From NCBI GenBank assembly GCA_964413635.1, contig CAYPTH010000042.1:1-22253 (forward strand): DNA of 22,253 nt, given 5' to 3'. Numbering within the stretch: the stretch's first letter is position 1; the number at the start of each line of letters is the position of its first letter. The position numbers and the translations under genes are program-made. The DNA comes from CAYFQV01 sp964413635 (GTDB taxonomy: Bacteria; Spirochaetota; Spirochaetia; DSM-27196; PWMO01). Below are positions 1 to 8,370 of the stretch, piece by piece. A model generated the notes under the pieces. The model ran no database searches and was not told where the DNA came from. It saw only the letters and a program-made list of their open reading frames with translations.

Positions 1-1
1 G

Positions 2-865
2 GGCGCCGGCACCGCCGGCGCTACGACCGCCGGTGCTCCAGCCGCGGGCGCCGCGGGCGCCGCACGGCCGCGCCCCATCCGCATTGCCGTCCTCGGCAAG
101 CCCAACGCCGGTAAGTCTACCTTGACGAACGCGCTGCTGGGGGAGGAGCTCTCCCTCGTTTCCGAGACTCCCGGCACGACGCGGGATGTCGTCGAAGGCC
201 GCTTCACATGGAAGAACAGCGATTTCGAGATTCTCGACACCGCGGGAATCCGCCGAAAGAAGAAGGTTAGCGAGGACGTGGAGTACTACTCGGTGAACCG
301 GGCAATCTCCACCATCGAGGAAAGCGACATCGTTCTTCTCCTCATCGATGCAAAGGCGGGGCTCACGGATCAGGACAAGAAGATTGCCTCCCTTGTGGTG
401 GACCGCGGTCGTGGACTGGTTCTGGTGCTGAACAAGTGGGACCTCTTTGGATCCATTCAGAATGCCTTCCAGGCGGTTCGTGATCGGATCAATTTCGTGT
501 TTCCCGTGCTCAGCTTTGCCCCAATCATTCCTGTCTCATCAACGGAGGGGACCGGTTTCGAGAAGCTCCTCAATATGACGCAGACAGTGTACCGAGAGCT
601 TACGCGCCGCGTGGAAACGGGGCCCCTCAACCAGCGGCTCCAGCGATGGCTCGAGGAGACTCCGCCGCCCATGGTTGGAGGTCGCCGACTGAAGCTGCGC
701 TACATGACCCAGGTGAGCGTTGAACCGGTGGTCTTTGTCGTATTCGCCAACCGAACGCGCCACGTCCCCGACAGCTACCTCGGCTACATACGGAATCGAA
801 TTCGCCAGGAGCTAGGCTTCGGACACATTCCCTTCCGCTTGGAGCTGCGCGCCTCGGGGCAGTGA
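2..865 (+). CDS. der: GTPase Der (EngA), 3' part: second G domain and KH-like domain
   Basis: Ribosome-assembly GTPase that acts on the 50S subunit; the window starts inside the gene, so the first G domain is missing. The open frame runs from base 2. It begins with an Ala/Gly-rich inter-domain linker of about 25 residues, then the second G domain: P-loop GKPNAGKST (bases 98-124), G2 region PGTTRD, G3 DTAGIRRK, G4 NKWD and a G5-like SST. The conserved segment after G3 (KVSEDVEYYSVNRA) is typical of Der. The last roughly 80 residues match the Der KH-like domain, including PPPMVGGRRLKLRYMTQ. The stop is TGA at 863-865. An apparent TTG start at 122 is inside the P-loop and is not real. The next gene starts 7 nt downstream, suggesting co-transcription. 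The identification is very secure; only the 5' end is unknown. Confidence 0.96.
   Translation, partial: GAGTAGATTAGAPAAGAAGAARPRPIRIAVLGKPNAGKSTLTNALLGEELSLVSETPGTTRDVVEGRFTWKNSDFEILDTAGIRRKKKVSEDVEYYSVNRAISTIEESDIVLLLIDAKAGLTDQDKKIASLVVDRGRGLVLVLNKWDLFGSIQNAFQAVRDRINFVFPVLSFAPIIPVSSTEGTGFEKLLNMTQTVYRELTRRVETGPLNQRLQRWLEETPPPMVGGRRLKLRYMTQVSVEPVVFVVFANRTRHVPDSYLGYIRNRIRQELGFGHIPFRLELRASGQ
41..58 (+). repeat. Two 9-bp tandem copies in the Der linker
   Basis: The unit gccgcgggc occurs twice in a row and encodes Ala-Ala-Gly repeats. The surrounding sequence from base 2 is similar Gly/Ala/Thr-coding DNA. It forms the flexible linker between the two G domains of Der and looks like slippage-generated low complexity. 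Confidence 0.6.
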
Positions 866-872
866 GGGGAGC

Positions 873-1316
873 ATGCGACGCTTGTCGATATCGGAGGTCT
901 GCGACCTCCTCGCGGTAAAGCCGCACGTTCTGCGCTACTGGGAGCGGCAGGTGAGTCTGCTCCAGCCGGCAAAGGGCGCTTCCGGCCGCCGCGAATACTC
1001 CATGCGCGACGTGGAGTTGCTCTTCCGGCTGAAATACCTCCTGACGGAGCGCAAGTTTACTCTCGAAGGGGCCGTGCAGAAGCTGATCGAGGAGAGCGCA
1101 GGGGCGCAGGCCAACGCAAAGGGCAGCCTACAGGCGGTTCGAACGACGCTTCTCGATACGGCCCGGCGTGTAAAGGGTGTGGCTGAACGGATTGCAGAAC
1201 TCAATCCCGGAGCTTCCGCCGACCTGGAGGCGACGGCGTGGCTGAAGCGCCGGCCGGTCTCCACCTTTGATCCCGAGGTGCCGTGGCCGTACACACGCGC
1301 CCCCCGTGCCGGCGCC
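873..1316 (+). CDS. MerR-family DNA-binding protein, N-terminal part, interrupted by assembly gap
   Basis: The ATG at 873 has a strong Shine-Dalgarno (GAGGGGAG) and lies 7 nt after the der stop. Residues 3-22 (LSISEVCDLLAVKPHVLRYW) are a classic MerR winged HTH. The wing SGRREYSMRDVELL and a helix LKYLLTERKFTLEGAVQKL follow, as in MerR_1 proteins. About 148 residues are visible before the run of N at 1317. No Cys-rich metal-binding tail is seen, so there is no reason to call it a metal sensor. The last visible residues turn Pro/Ala/Arg-rich. The stop codon is not visible, and the frame continuing across the Ns is unreliable because the gap size is arbitrary. It may end within the gap or be fused to the downstream reading frame. 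The family call is secure; the target is unknown. Confidence 0.85.
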
Positions 1317-1416
1317 NNNNNNNNNNNNNNNNNNNNNNNNNNNNNNNNNNNNNNNNNNNNNNNNNNNNNNNNNNNNNNNNNNNNNNNNNNNNNNNNNNNN
1401 NNNNNNNNNNNNNNNN
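1317..1416. other. Assembly gap of 100 N
   Basis: There are exactly 100 N, the conventional placeholder for a gap of unknown length. Both flanks are very GC-rich and encode Ala/Gly/Pro/Arg-rich sequence (RAPRAGA before, ATGGPYAA after), so a GC-rich low-complexity tract probably broke the assembly. Reading frames drawn through it are meaningless. Confidence 0.95.
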
Positions 1417-2401
1417 CGCCACCGGCGGCCCGTACGCGGCCGTCGTTTCCCTGGCACCTAACTGGAATCTCTCGCCGGGAGAGTCTCCTGTCATGGAGCC
1501 GGTCATTTCGGGCGGCGGAGCCACGCCTCTCGAGCTCACGGCGGCAAAGGTGCGTCGCCTCGCCGGCCTTCGAGACGGAGCGGACCAAGCCGCGACACCA
1601 CCTCCGTGGCTCATTCTCGTCCCCTCACGGATTGTGCCCCTCGTAGAGAGCTATCTGAGTGAGCGCAATTACTTCGGTCTCTACTCCGCTGGAGTGACGG
1701 TGATTGCGCTGCCGGACCTCGCGGCCGACTCCGCGACCACCCCCGGAACGCACGACGAGGTCGCTACACCGACGGAGATGTACTCCTCACCCATGGCGGT
1801 TGCGTGGGCGATGATTGCGACAGGGCGTCTTGCCGTGCCCGGTGATGACGGGACTGTGCTGTGGCTGCCCCTCTCCGCACCCTTCGAAGAGCTCCCCGAC
1901 CAGGAGGTGTATCGCAGACACCGAGAATCCGGAGCTTCGATAACCGCCCTTGCGTGGGAGTACCGCCGGGGCGGGGACAAGGAACGCCCACGCCGCGACG
2001 GCAGCGGCGCCCGCGACGGCAGCGAGAACCGCGACGGCAGGGAGAACCGCGGCGGCAGCGAGAACCGCGGCGCCGCGCGACTACTCCCTACCGGCGTCAT
2101 GCTCTGCGATCGCGGCGCCGTAGAGGATATTGCCGAATCGCTCACGGTGCGTCCTTCGTCGCTTCGCCGTGACCTTATCCCGCCCCGAGATTCTGCCGAT
2201 CTAGACGCAAGACGGGGCGGGTACGCAAGACGGGGCGACTACGCCTATGTGGGGATTCCGGAGCTGGTGGCCGCGGATGGCCGTGGGCTGCGAGGTCCGC
2301 GGGGCCGGATCATGGCACGAGGCGGTCGCCCCCCGATGTTTGTTCGCACCCGGGGTGAGGCCCGGCAGGCTCTCCTCCACCGGGAGGCGCCGGCGAAGTG
2401 A
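1417..2401 (+). CDS. Divergent UDP-sugar pyrophosphorylase-like protein, 3' part; possible pseudoenzyme
   Basis: About 327 residues are visible, in the frame whose codons start at 1418; the start lies in the gap. I do not recognise a named gene. The order of motifs resembles the UDPGP (UDP-GlcNAc/UDP-Glc pyrophosphorylase) family. A hydrophobic strand followed by LAPNWNLSPGESPVMEPV lies where LAGGxGTRLG...PKG would be, then ATPLEL (like SLFEL). PPWLILVPS...YLSERNYFGL...VTVI follows (like PWyIMTS...FFeeNNYFGL..V), then SPMAVAWAMIATGRL, and LWLPLSAPFEELPD at the usual VDNPL position. The Gly-rich nucleotide loop is not recognisable, so catalysis is doubtful. The middle carries an 18-bp tandem repeat encoding RDGSxx units. 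The C-terminus is Arg/Gly-rich and looks shorter than the family. The MerR gene lies directly upstream and could be the same polypeptide. The frame is confidently coding; the family is inferred. Confidence 0.6.
1994..2074 (+). repeat. 18-bp imperfect tandem repeat, four copies plus a partial
   Basis: Units begin at 1994, 2012, 2030 and 2048, with a 9-bp remnant at 2066-2074. The consensus is cgcgacggcagcgagaac, differing by a few bases per copy. It is in frame and encodes RDGSGA, RDGSEN, RDGREN, RGGSEN and RG, a hydrophilic insertion in the pyrophosphorylase-like protein. Confidence 0.9.
2205..2240 (+). repeat. 18-bp direct duplication
   Basis: The sequence acgcaagacggggcg occurs at 2205-2219 and again at 2223-2237, giving an 18-bp period and encoding an Ala-Arg-Arg-Gly repeat. 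The period matches the unrelated-sequence repeat 130 bp upstream in the same gene. Confidence 0.8.
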
Positions 2402-2407
2402 GGTAGA

Positions 2408-3715
2408 ATGAAGACGATGCGTCGGTTTGTCTGCATCACAATGATACTTGGTACTCTGGCGGTGGCGCTCGCCGCCGCGGTTCCGGTTGAGAGCGTTGAC
2501 GCGGCACAGGTTCCGGAGAACTTCGAGGCGCGCCGCGGCATGCGGGAAACCATTGTTGCCCCGCGCCGGGAGGTCATGCGATCGCGGCAGCAAGTGGTCT
2601 CCCAGGTCGTCGGAGCTCCCAGAGTTCGCTACGAGGTGCGCCAACAGCACGGGCACTTCTATCTCCTGTTCACCAACGAGCAGTCCGGCGACTTTGCTCT
2701 GTATAACCGTGGGAGCTATATCATCAAGCGCCGGCTCAATGACGGCGCCTTCGTCCAGGTGAAGGTGTTTTATCGCAGCGATCCCGGATTCTTCGTTCGC
2801 ATCTTTCCCGATGGGGAACGCACCGTAATGGACCTCTACGTCGCCGGAGAGCGTACCTACGAGAATGTTGTGCTGCCGGCATCGTTGGGTGACATCTTGC
2901 TCGAGCCCTTTGCCTCGGTCCAGCGCATGAGCGGCGACATTGTGGATTGGGACTCAGTGTATCGCCGCTATCCCCTCGGCGAGTACGCTTCGATCCGCGC
3001 CATGGTCGCCGAGGCGCGTCGCGAGTTGCCCCATCTTCCTGATGCGGAAGACGGCGCCATGGATGAAAACGGGAATCTCGTGTTTATTGAGAGCCTCGTT
3101 CTGCAGGATCAGCTGCCGGGCTTCAACTGTTCCGGCTTTGCGAAGTGGGTGTGCGACGGGCTCTTTCAACCGGCCACGGGGAGCTTCCTCGACATCGATG
3201 AGCTCAAGGAAAAGCACCTGGACCTCCGCGGTCACCAGTGGAGTCGCCTCCACGAGGACGACCGGGATCCCTACTTCGGCCTCGATTGGTCCAGAAATCT
3301 GGCGCGACACCTTGCCGCGGTGAGTCCCCGGGGTCGACTCGAAGAGCTTCCCCATCCTGAGGCGCTCGATGTGCGTCAGGTTCCCTTTTCCCGGTACGTC
3401 GAGGACGTCGGCTACCCGGTGTCGGAGCTGCGTCGAATTCTCTACTTCCTCGCGCTCCGCGAGCCGGGCACCTTCTACATTGCCTCGCTGAACCGGGAGT
3501 TCGGCTCCGAGCCCAGCCTCCGCCAGCACGTGCACGTGGCGGTACTCTTTCCCTATTTCGATGTCGACGGCCGGTTCCAGGCGACGGTGTTGGAGCGCAA
3601 TGTCGAAAGCAGCGTCGAATCACTTGAGCGGCGCTACGCCGATGATTACATTCACTTGGTCCGAGTGGAAGCGCGGAGTGACTTTGCGCCACCGCGCATA
3701 CGCACTCCAGATTGA
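2408..3715 (+). CDS. Exported NlpC/P60-like (papain-fold) protein
   Basis: This is a 435-aa protein with an N-terminal signal peptide: basic MKTMRRF, a hydrophobic core to about residue 25, and probable cleavage near residue 33 after VDAA. The middle (about 70-160) is predicted as mostly strand. Residues 237-249 (PGFNCSGFAKWVC) match the active-site block of NlpC/P60-type cysteine peptidases, with Cys241 as nucleophile. HVHVAVLF at 374-381 offers the His of a Cys-His pair. This would suit a peptidoglycan or cell-envelope amidase/peptidase, but the core is interrupted by a long insert, so activity is uncertain. GAGG overlapping the upstream stop serves as ribosome site for ATG 2408; ATG 2417 is an alternative. 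It sits 33 nt before the TPR gene of the Ton-like cluster. The family is inferred from motif only. Confidence 0.72.
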   Translation: MKTMRRFVCITMILGTLAVALAAAVPVESVDAAQVPENFEARRGMRETIVAPRREVMRSRQQVVSQVVGAPRVRYEVRQQHGHFYLLFTNEQSGDFALYNRGSYIIKRRLNDGAFVQVKVFYRSDPGFFVRIFPDGERTVMDLYVAGERTYENVVLPASLGDILLEPFASVQRMSGDIVDWDSVYRRYPLGEYASIRAMVAEARRELPHLPDAEDGAMDENGNLVFIESLVLQDQLPGFNCSGFAKWVCDGLFQPATGSFLDIDELKEKHLDLRGHQWSRLHEDDRDPYFGLDWSRNLARHLAAVSPRGRLEELPHPEALDVRQVPFSRYVEDVGYPVSELRRILYFLALREPGTFYIASLNREFGSEPSLRQHVHVAVLFPYFDVDGRFQATVLERNVESSVESLERRYADDYIHLVRVEARSDFAPPRIRTPD

Positions 3716-3748
3716 AGATTCAGCCCCGCTGGGATATCGTAGGGGTCA

Positions 3749-6673
3749 ATGAAACGCCTAATTCTCCTGCTTGCCCTCATCGGGCTCGCCATGCCGAGCG
3801 TGGCACAAGCCCCGCCGGAGGATATCTTCCGTGAAGCGCAAGAGCTTTTCGAGCGAGGCGACTACGAGGCGGCAATCGAGCGCTACAACGCCCTCGTCCG
3901 GGATTATCCGCTGTCGGAGCTCATTCCGGATGCGCAGTTCCGTCGCGCCGTAAGCCTCTATCGTCTCGGTCGCTACGACGAGGCACTTTCTCTGCTTCGC
4001 CGCATCGAGGCGCGCTACCGGTCCAGCGCATTTCTCGGAGTAGTACCCTTTTGGAAAGGGCTATCGCTGTACCGCATGGAAGATTACGGCGCGGCCGCTC
4101 AAGAATTGGGACGCTTCATTGAGCTCCGCGGGTCGGCGGAGTTGGAAGCGCAGGCGCGGGTCTACAAGGCCCTCAGCGAGAATGCACTGGATGCTCGTAC
4201 AGCGGCAATCGAGACGCTCCAGCCGCTCTTTGAGCCGGTTCCAACGGCAGCCCTCGGCCCCGATCGCTCCTACGCTGCGGCACTTCTCATGTCGTACTAC
4301 GTGCAAACGGACCGGCAAAAACAGGCGATTGCGCTTCACCAAGAGCTGGATCCCTCACTGCTTGCCGAACGGTGGCGGACCCGCTACGTCCTCTCGGCGG
4401 CGGAGTCCTACTACGCCGAGGAGCAGTACCAGGTGGCGCGGGAGCTCTTCTTGACGCTGCGTGACGCCGAGGTTGACGCGGCAACGGTCGCCTTCCAGCG
4501 TCTCTTTCAGATTGCCCGGCGCGAGGGAGAGCGGGAGGAGTTGCGGCGAGTCCTTGCGCAAGCCGAAGAGCGTTTGGCCGGTCAGCGGGAGGTCCTCGGC
4601 GATCTCTGGCTGCGCGTCGGCATTGAGAGTTACGAGGCCGGGGAGTTTGAGATTGCCGAGCTGTATATCCGGCGAGTATGGGATATCGATCCAACGGATT
4701 CGACCGTTGCACTCTACCTCGCCGAGCTGCTTAAGCGCCGTGGCGAGGCTTCCGCGGCAATACGTGTTCTGGTGGACCATCGTGACGCGGTTGCGGAACC
4801 CGAGCCACAGGTGCTGCTACGACTCGGTACGCTCTACGTCGAGACGGAGGAGTGGGAAGACGCCGCCGCGGTTCTCGCAGAGCTCAAGGAGCAGTTTCCA
4901 GACAGCTCTTACATCTCGGCGGCACTCTATCAGCAGAGCTACGCCCTATCCCAACTCGATCGGATCGATGAAGCCCTTTCCGTGGTCGAGGAGGCACTTG
5001 CCGGTGGCCAGAGCGGCGCTTACCTCCCTGAGTTGCTCCGTTTGAAGGCGTCGCTGCACCGGGAGCGTGGCGAGTTAGTGCAAGCGGACCAAGCCCTTCG
5101 CGACTACTTGGCAATTCGAAGCGACGATCTCGACGCTTCGGTCGAAGGGATCAAGGTGCTCTTTCAACGCGAGCTCTACGACGCGGTAAGTGACCGAGCC
5201 GCCAAGCTTGTGGAAGAGCATCCGAGTCTCGAAGGAAACCGCCCCGAGCTCTACGTCCAGTTACAGTACATGCGCGGCCTGGCCGCAATTGCCCGTCAAG
5301 AGTACGAGCTGGGCCTGCAGTATTTGTCGGCGGTCCCGACGGAGGAAGCGGATAGTGCGCTTTCCAGCGAGAGCCGTAATGTGATTGTTCCCTACGCCCT
5401 CTACTACCGGGGTTGGGGGAGCTTCCGTATTGGCGCCTACCGTGACGCCGTTTCCGCCTTCGACTCCTTGATCTCGAGCTACGGCGAGCACGAGTTTGCC
5501 AACCGGAGCGCCTACCTGGCAGGTTGGAGCGCCTTCAATGAGAATGACTACGAGTCGGCACAGCGCTACTTCCAACAGCTGTTGGCCTTCCAACCGGACC
5601 AAGCGCTCCGGATTCAGGGCTACTTTCTGCTTGGGCAAACCTTGAAGGCGCGGGAGCGCTATGAAGAGGCGCTCATTCAGTATCGAAACGTCTTCGCCGA
5701 CTTTCCCAACTCCAGATACGCGGATGACGCCCTCTTCGAGTACGCAGGTGTACTCGTCACGACGGGCAGCTTGGACCGAGCCGTGAGGGAATACAAGAAC
5801 CTCTTTCAGACCTACCCCGAAAGTCCACTGGCCGAGGAGGGGATGTACCGTCGCGCCGAGCTGCTCTATGAAGAGGAGCGCTACGCGGACGCGCGGGATG
5901 CGTTCTTTGAGTACCGGTCGAACTTCCCGTCGGGGCGACTTCACGACGCAGCCCTCTACTGGGGGGGCATGGCAAGCACCGAGGTCGGTGAGCCGGCAGG
6001 AGCGCTCCTGCTCTGGGAACGACTCATTGAACAGTATCGCAACAGCCCCTTCCGCCCGGACGCCATGCAGCGAACCGCCCAACTCTACGAGGAGCAGGGA
6101 GAGTACCGAAAGGCGCTCAATACGTGGAGCTCTTTCATTGCGACGTATCCCGAGCGCGCCCGCGCCGTCGGGGCAACGCGCCGCGCCGACGAGCTCGTGC
6201 TGCAAATCGGCGGTCTCACGGAGCGGGAGGCGCGCTTGTGGGTGCGCATTGAGGAAGCAAACCGCGCGGAGACGGAGCGGGGACGCGAAGCAATAATCGA
6301 GCTCGGTCGCTTACTGATTTACGAGGGAGGAGGCGCTCAAGCCAACCAAAATCTGGTTCTTCCCATGCTCGAAGAGGTGCTAAACAAGGCCGACGCCGCT
6401 CCGCAGCAAGCCGGTGAAGCTGCATTCCTTTTGGCTGAATCCCACCTACGGCGCTCACAACCGGAGCAAGCGGCCGAGTACTTTCTCCGTGCCGCCGGAG
6501 CCAATCCCGAGAATGCAGATTTCGTTGCCCGCAGCCTATTCCGCGCCGCCGAGATGATGCACGCCGCCGATATGACGGCGCAGCGTGACCAGATCATACG
6601 ACGACTCCAAGAGAATTTTCCCGAATCCGAGTGGACGGAGCAGGCGAGCCGACTCCAGGAGAATCCGCAATGA
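3749..6673 (+). CDS. Large exported TPR-repeat protein (YbgF/BamD-like repeats)
   Basis: This is a 974-aa protein. Residues 1-20 (MKRLILLLALIGLAMPSVAQ) are a clear signal peptide ending at SVAQ-A, so the protein is periplasmic or envelope-bound; the cleavage site has no lipobox Cys. Almost all the rest is tandem tetratricopeptide repeats of about 34-38 residues. Typical units read as AxxLFERGDYEAAIExYnaLVRDYP, and FPNSRYADDALFEYAGVLV and YPESPLAEEGMYRRAELLY occur in the second half. The longer YbgF/CpoB/BamD-type spacing is common there. Such proteins scaffold envelope complexes. It overlaps the next gene by four bases (ATGA at 6670-6673), so it is translationally coupled to the beta-barrel and ExbBD-TonB genes. 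A CpoB-like partner role is therefore plausible but inferred. It is much longer than CpoB (about 260 aa). Confidence 0.88.
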   Translation: MKRLILLLALIGLAMPSVAQAPPEDIFREAQELFERGDYEAAIERYNALVRDYPLSELIPDAQFRRAVSLYRLGRYDEALSLLRRIEARYRSSAFLGVVPFWKGLSLYRMEDYGAAAQELGRFIELRGSAELEAQARVYKALSENALDARTAAIETLQPLFEPVPTAALGPDRSYAAALLMSYYVQTDRQKQAIALHQELDPSLLAERWRTRYVLSAAESYYAEEQYQVARELFLTLRDAEVDAATVAFQRLFQIARREGEREELRRVLAQAEERLAGQREVLGDLWLRVGIESYEAGEFEIAELYIRRVWDIDPTDSTVALYLAELLKRRGEASAAIRVLVDHRDAVAEPEPQVLLRLGTLYVETEEWEDAAAVLAELKEQFPDSSYISAALYQQSYALSQLDRIDEALSVVEEALAGGQSGAYLPELLRLKASLHRERGELVQADQALRDYLAIRSDDLDASVEGIKVLFQRELYDAVSDRAAKLVEEHPSLEGNRPELYVQLQYMRGLAAIARQEYELGLQYLSAVPTEEADSALSSESRNVIVPYALYYRGWGSFRIGAYRDAVSAFDSLISSYGEHEFANRSAYLAGWSAFNENDYESAQRYFQQLLAFQPDQALRIQGYFLLGQTLKARERYEEALIQYRNVFADFPNSRYADDALFEYAGVLVTTGSLDRAVREYKNLFQTYPESPLAEEGMYRRAELLYEEERYADARDAFFEYRSNFPSGRLHDAALYWGGMASTEVGEPAGALLLWERLIEQYRNSPFRPDAMQRTAQLYEEQGEYRKALNTWSSFIATYPERARAVGATRRADELVLQIGGLTEREARLWVRIEEANRAETERGREAIIELGRLLIYEGGGAQANQNLVLPMLEEVLNKADAAPQQAGEAAFLLAESHLRRSQPEQAAEYFLRAAGANPENADFVARSLFRAAEMMHAADMTAQRDQIIRRLQENFPESEWTEQASRLQENPQ

Positions 6674-8352
6674 TCCGCAAACTCCAACCGCCCCTGAAGA
6701 TGCTGTCGCTCACCATCCTTTGCTCCCTGGCTGTGGGACTGGTCTGGGCCCAAGACTCAGAACCCCAGGCGGGCCCCGAGGCGCCGGAAGAGACCGAGAT
6801 AAAGCTTCCAGAGACGCTCCTCGAGGTCGAAGAGCTTGCGGTCGAGGAGATTCGCGCTGAGCTGCCGGAGAGTCCGGACGTGCCCATTCGGCCAATCGAT
6901 GTGCCGCTCCCCGAAGAGCAGGACTTGCAAGTGGCCCAAGGCGCATTTGCGCTGCCTGCGCCATCCGACGGTGCCGCGGTACCCGAGAGAGAAGGGCGGT
7001 CGTCGTACTTCGCGTCGGGAGTCTTGAGCGCCGGCTCCATGAGTCACATTGAAGGAGCGCTCAGTCTATCAAAGCTCGGCGCGGATCCTCGGCTTCGCTT
7101 TCAGTTTTCCCATCAAGGACTGGACGGGTATGACTTCAACGCCGCCGGAACGGGCTACTTCCAGAGCAAGACCTACATTGACGGCTTTGTCGCCGGGGCC
7201 CTCGGGCCTTTCGAGACGGAAGGGAGTGCCTCTTTTCGGGAAGAGGAGGAGGGGCTCCAAAGGAATCCCGACTTCTATTCCACGAATACCCGCTTCGTTG
7301 AGGCAACTACCTCCGCGGTCTACAGCCCTTCGGACAGTATTGAGCTCGCCGGACGCTTGGGCGGGACCATTGCAAACCGCGTTCTCACCATCAAGGCGGC
7401 TGAGACTGCGCCGCCGCGAGCCACGGAGTATCTCATTCAACCCTCCGTGGAGAGCACGTTCACGATTCAAGACGTCTCGCTTTCCGCTGACCTCTGGTAC
7501 CAGTACCAGTTTGCAACCGGGGGCTTGGGAGATGCACACTCGCTCGCGTTACGCGTGGCGGGGGATGCGCCCATCTCTTCCGAGCTCTTTGTCGGTGGAG
7601 ATGTCGGCCTCTATTGGCCAATGGCCGGCAGTCTTCAGGTCCCCTTTCACGTGAGTGTTACGGGTACCGTGGAGGATCTGGTGACGCTGGGTCTCTCTGC
7701 AGGCTATGAGGCGGGGCCTCGGTCGCTCTTCGAGACCTGGCGAGAAGATCCCTTGCTGGTGAATACCCAGGCAGGGGCGGATTCCGACACGTCGCCTCTG
7801 GCCGACCGGCGGGCTTGGGTTGGCGACGCGGAGCTATCCTGGAACATCCTGGCTCGGCGACTCGTTCTGGCTGGAGGCGTAGGTTTTGCCTACGATGAGA
7901 CCGCACCGACACCGCAGGCCTACGAGCCGGAGGCGGGAGTATTCCCGGTCGTGCAGCAGGAGCGGACCACGGTTACGCCAAACCTATCTCTTACCGTGCG
8001 AGCCGGTGCATTTTCCACGGAGCTCTCGTGGATGGGAAACTTTGTCGAGAAATCCCCCTTCGAGCCGCTGCACCAGTTCGGGCTGACCATGGACGTGGCA
8101 ACCGAGAATCGCGGCGTGACGGGGAGCCTCGAGGTACGCAGCCCCTTCTTTCCGCAAGCGGTCATGCCGATTATCCGCGGCGAGCTAGGGTTCAGGATTG
8201 TCGAGGGATTGCGCATCCTCGCATCCGTGGACGATCCGCTGGCACCAATCTTGGAGAACGGACGCGCGCGGTACGGTCCGGAGGTGAACGAATCCTTTCC
8301 GTTCATTGCACCGGGCTTCCGTTTCGCCCTCTCTACCGAAATCTCGCTCTAG
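6670..8352 (+). CDS. Probable outer-membrane beta-barrel protein
   Basis: This is a 560-aa protein starting at ATG 6670, which overlaps the TPR stop; an upstream in-frame start at 6631 lies inside the TPR gene and is rejected. Residues 1-23 form a signal peptide ending in GLVWAQ. The mature N-terminus (about 24-95) is acidic and Pro-rich, without predicted structure. From about residue 105 to the end the sequence alternates polar and hydrophobic residues with many Gly and aromatic residues (for example LSADLWYQYQFATGG, LVLAGGVGFAYDE), and the last strand is FRFALSTEISL. This fits a barrel of a dozen or more strands. No plug domain or SusC/FadL signature is recognised. Its place directly before exbB-exbD-tonB suggests an outer-membrane partner of that motor. 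The barrel is inferred from pattern; the specific function is unknown. Confidence 0.75.
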   Translation: MIRKLQPPLKMLSLTILCSLAVGLVWAQDSEPQAGPEAPEETEIKLPETLLEVEELAVEEIRAELPESPDVPIRPIDVPLPEEQDLQVAQGAFALPAPSDGAAVPEREGRSSYFASGVLSAGSMSHIEGALSLSKLGADPRLRFQFSHQGLDGYDFNAAGTGYFQSKTYIDGFVAGALGPFETEGSASFREEEEGLQRNPDFYSTNTRFVEATTSAVYSPSDSIELAGRLGGTIANRVLTIKAAETAPPRATEYLIQPSVESTFTIQDVSLSADLWYQYQFATGGLGDAHSLALRVAGDAPISSELFVGGDVGLYWPMAGSLQVPFHVSVTGTVEDLVTLGLSAGYEAGPRSLFETWREDPLLVNTQAGADSDTSPLADRRAWVGDAELSWNILARRLVLAGGVGFAYDETAPTPQAYEPEAGVFPVVQQERTTVTPNLSLTVRAGAFSTELSWMGNFVEKSPFEPLHQFGLTMDVATENRGVTGSLEVRSPFFPQAVMPIIRGELGFRIVEGLRILASVDDPLAPILENGRARYGPEVNESFPFIAPGFRFALSTEISL

Positions 8353-8370
8353 GCGCGCAAGGAGACAGCA

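Noticed and set aside
1317..1646. MerR frame continuing through the Ns to 1646
   Set aside because: The gap length is a placeholder, and the frame after it conflicts with the strongly coding frame to 2401.
5261..6205. 314-codon minus-strand open frame inside the TPR gene
   Set aside because: It is a shadow of the GC-rich TPR coding sequence; the residue pattern is non-natural and no motif is visible.
6631..6669. Upstream start of the beta-barrel gene at 6631
   Set aside because: It lies inside the TPR gene and would bury the signal peptide that begins at ATG 6670.
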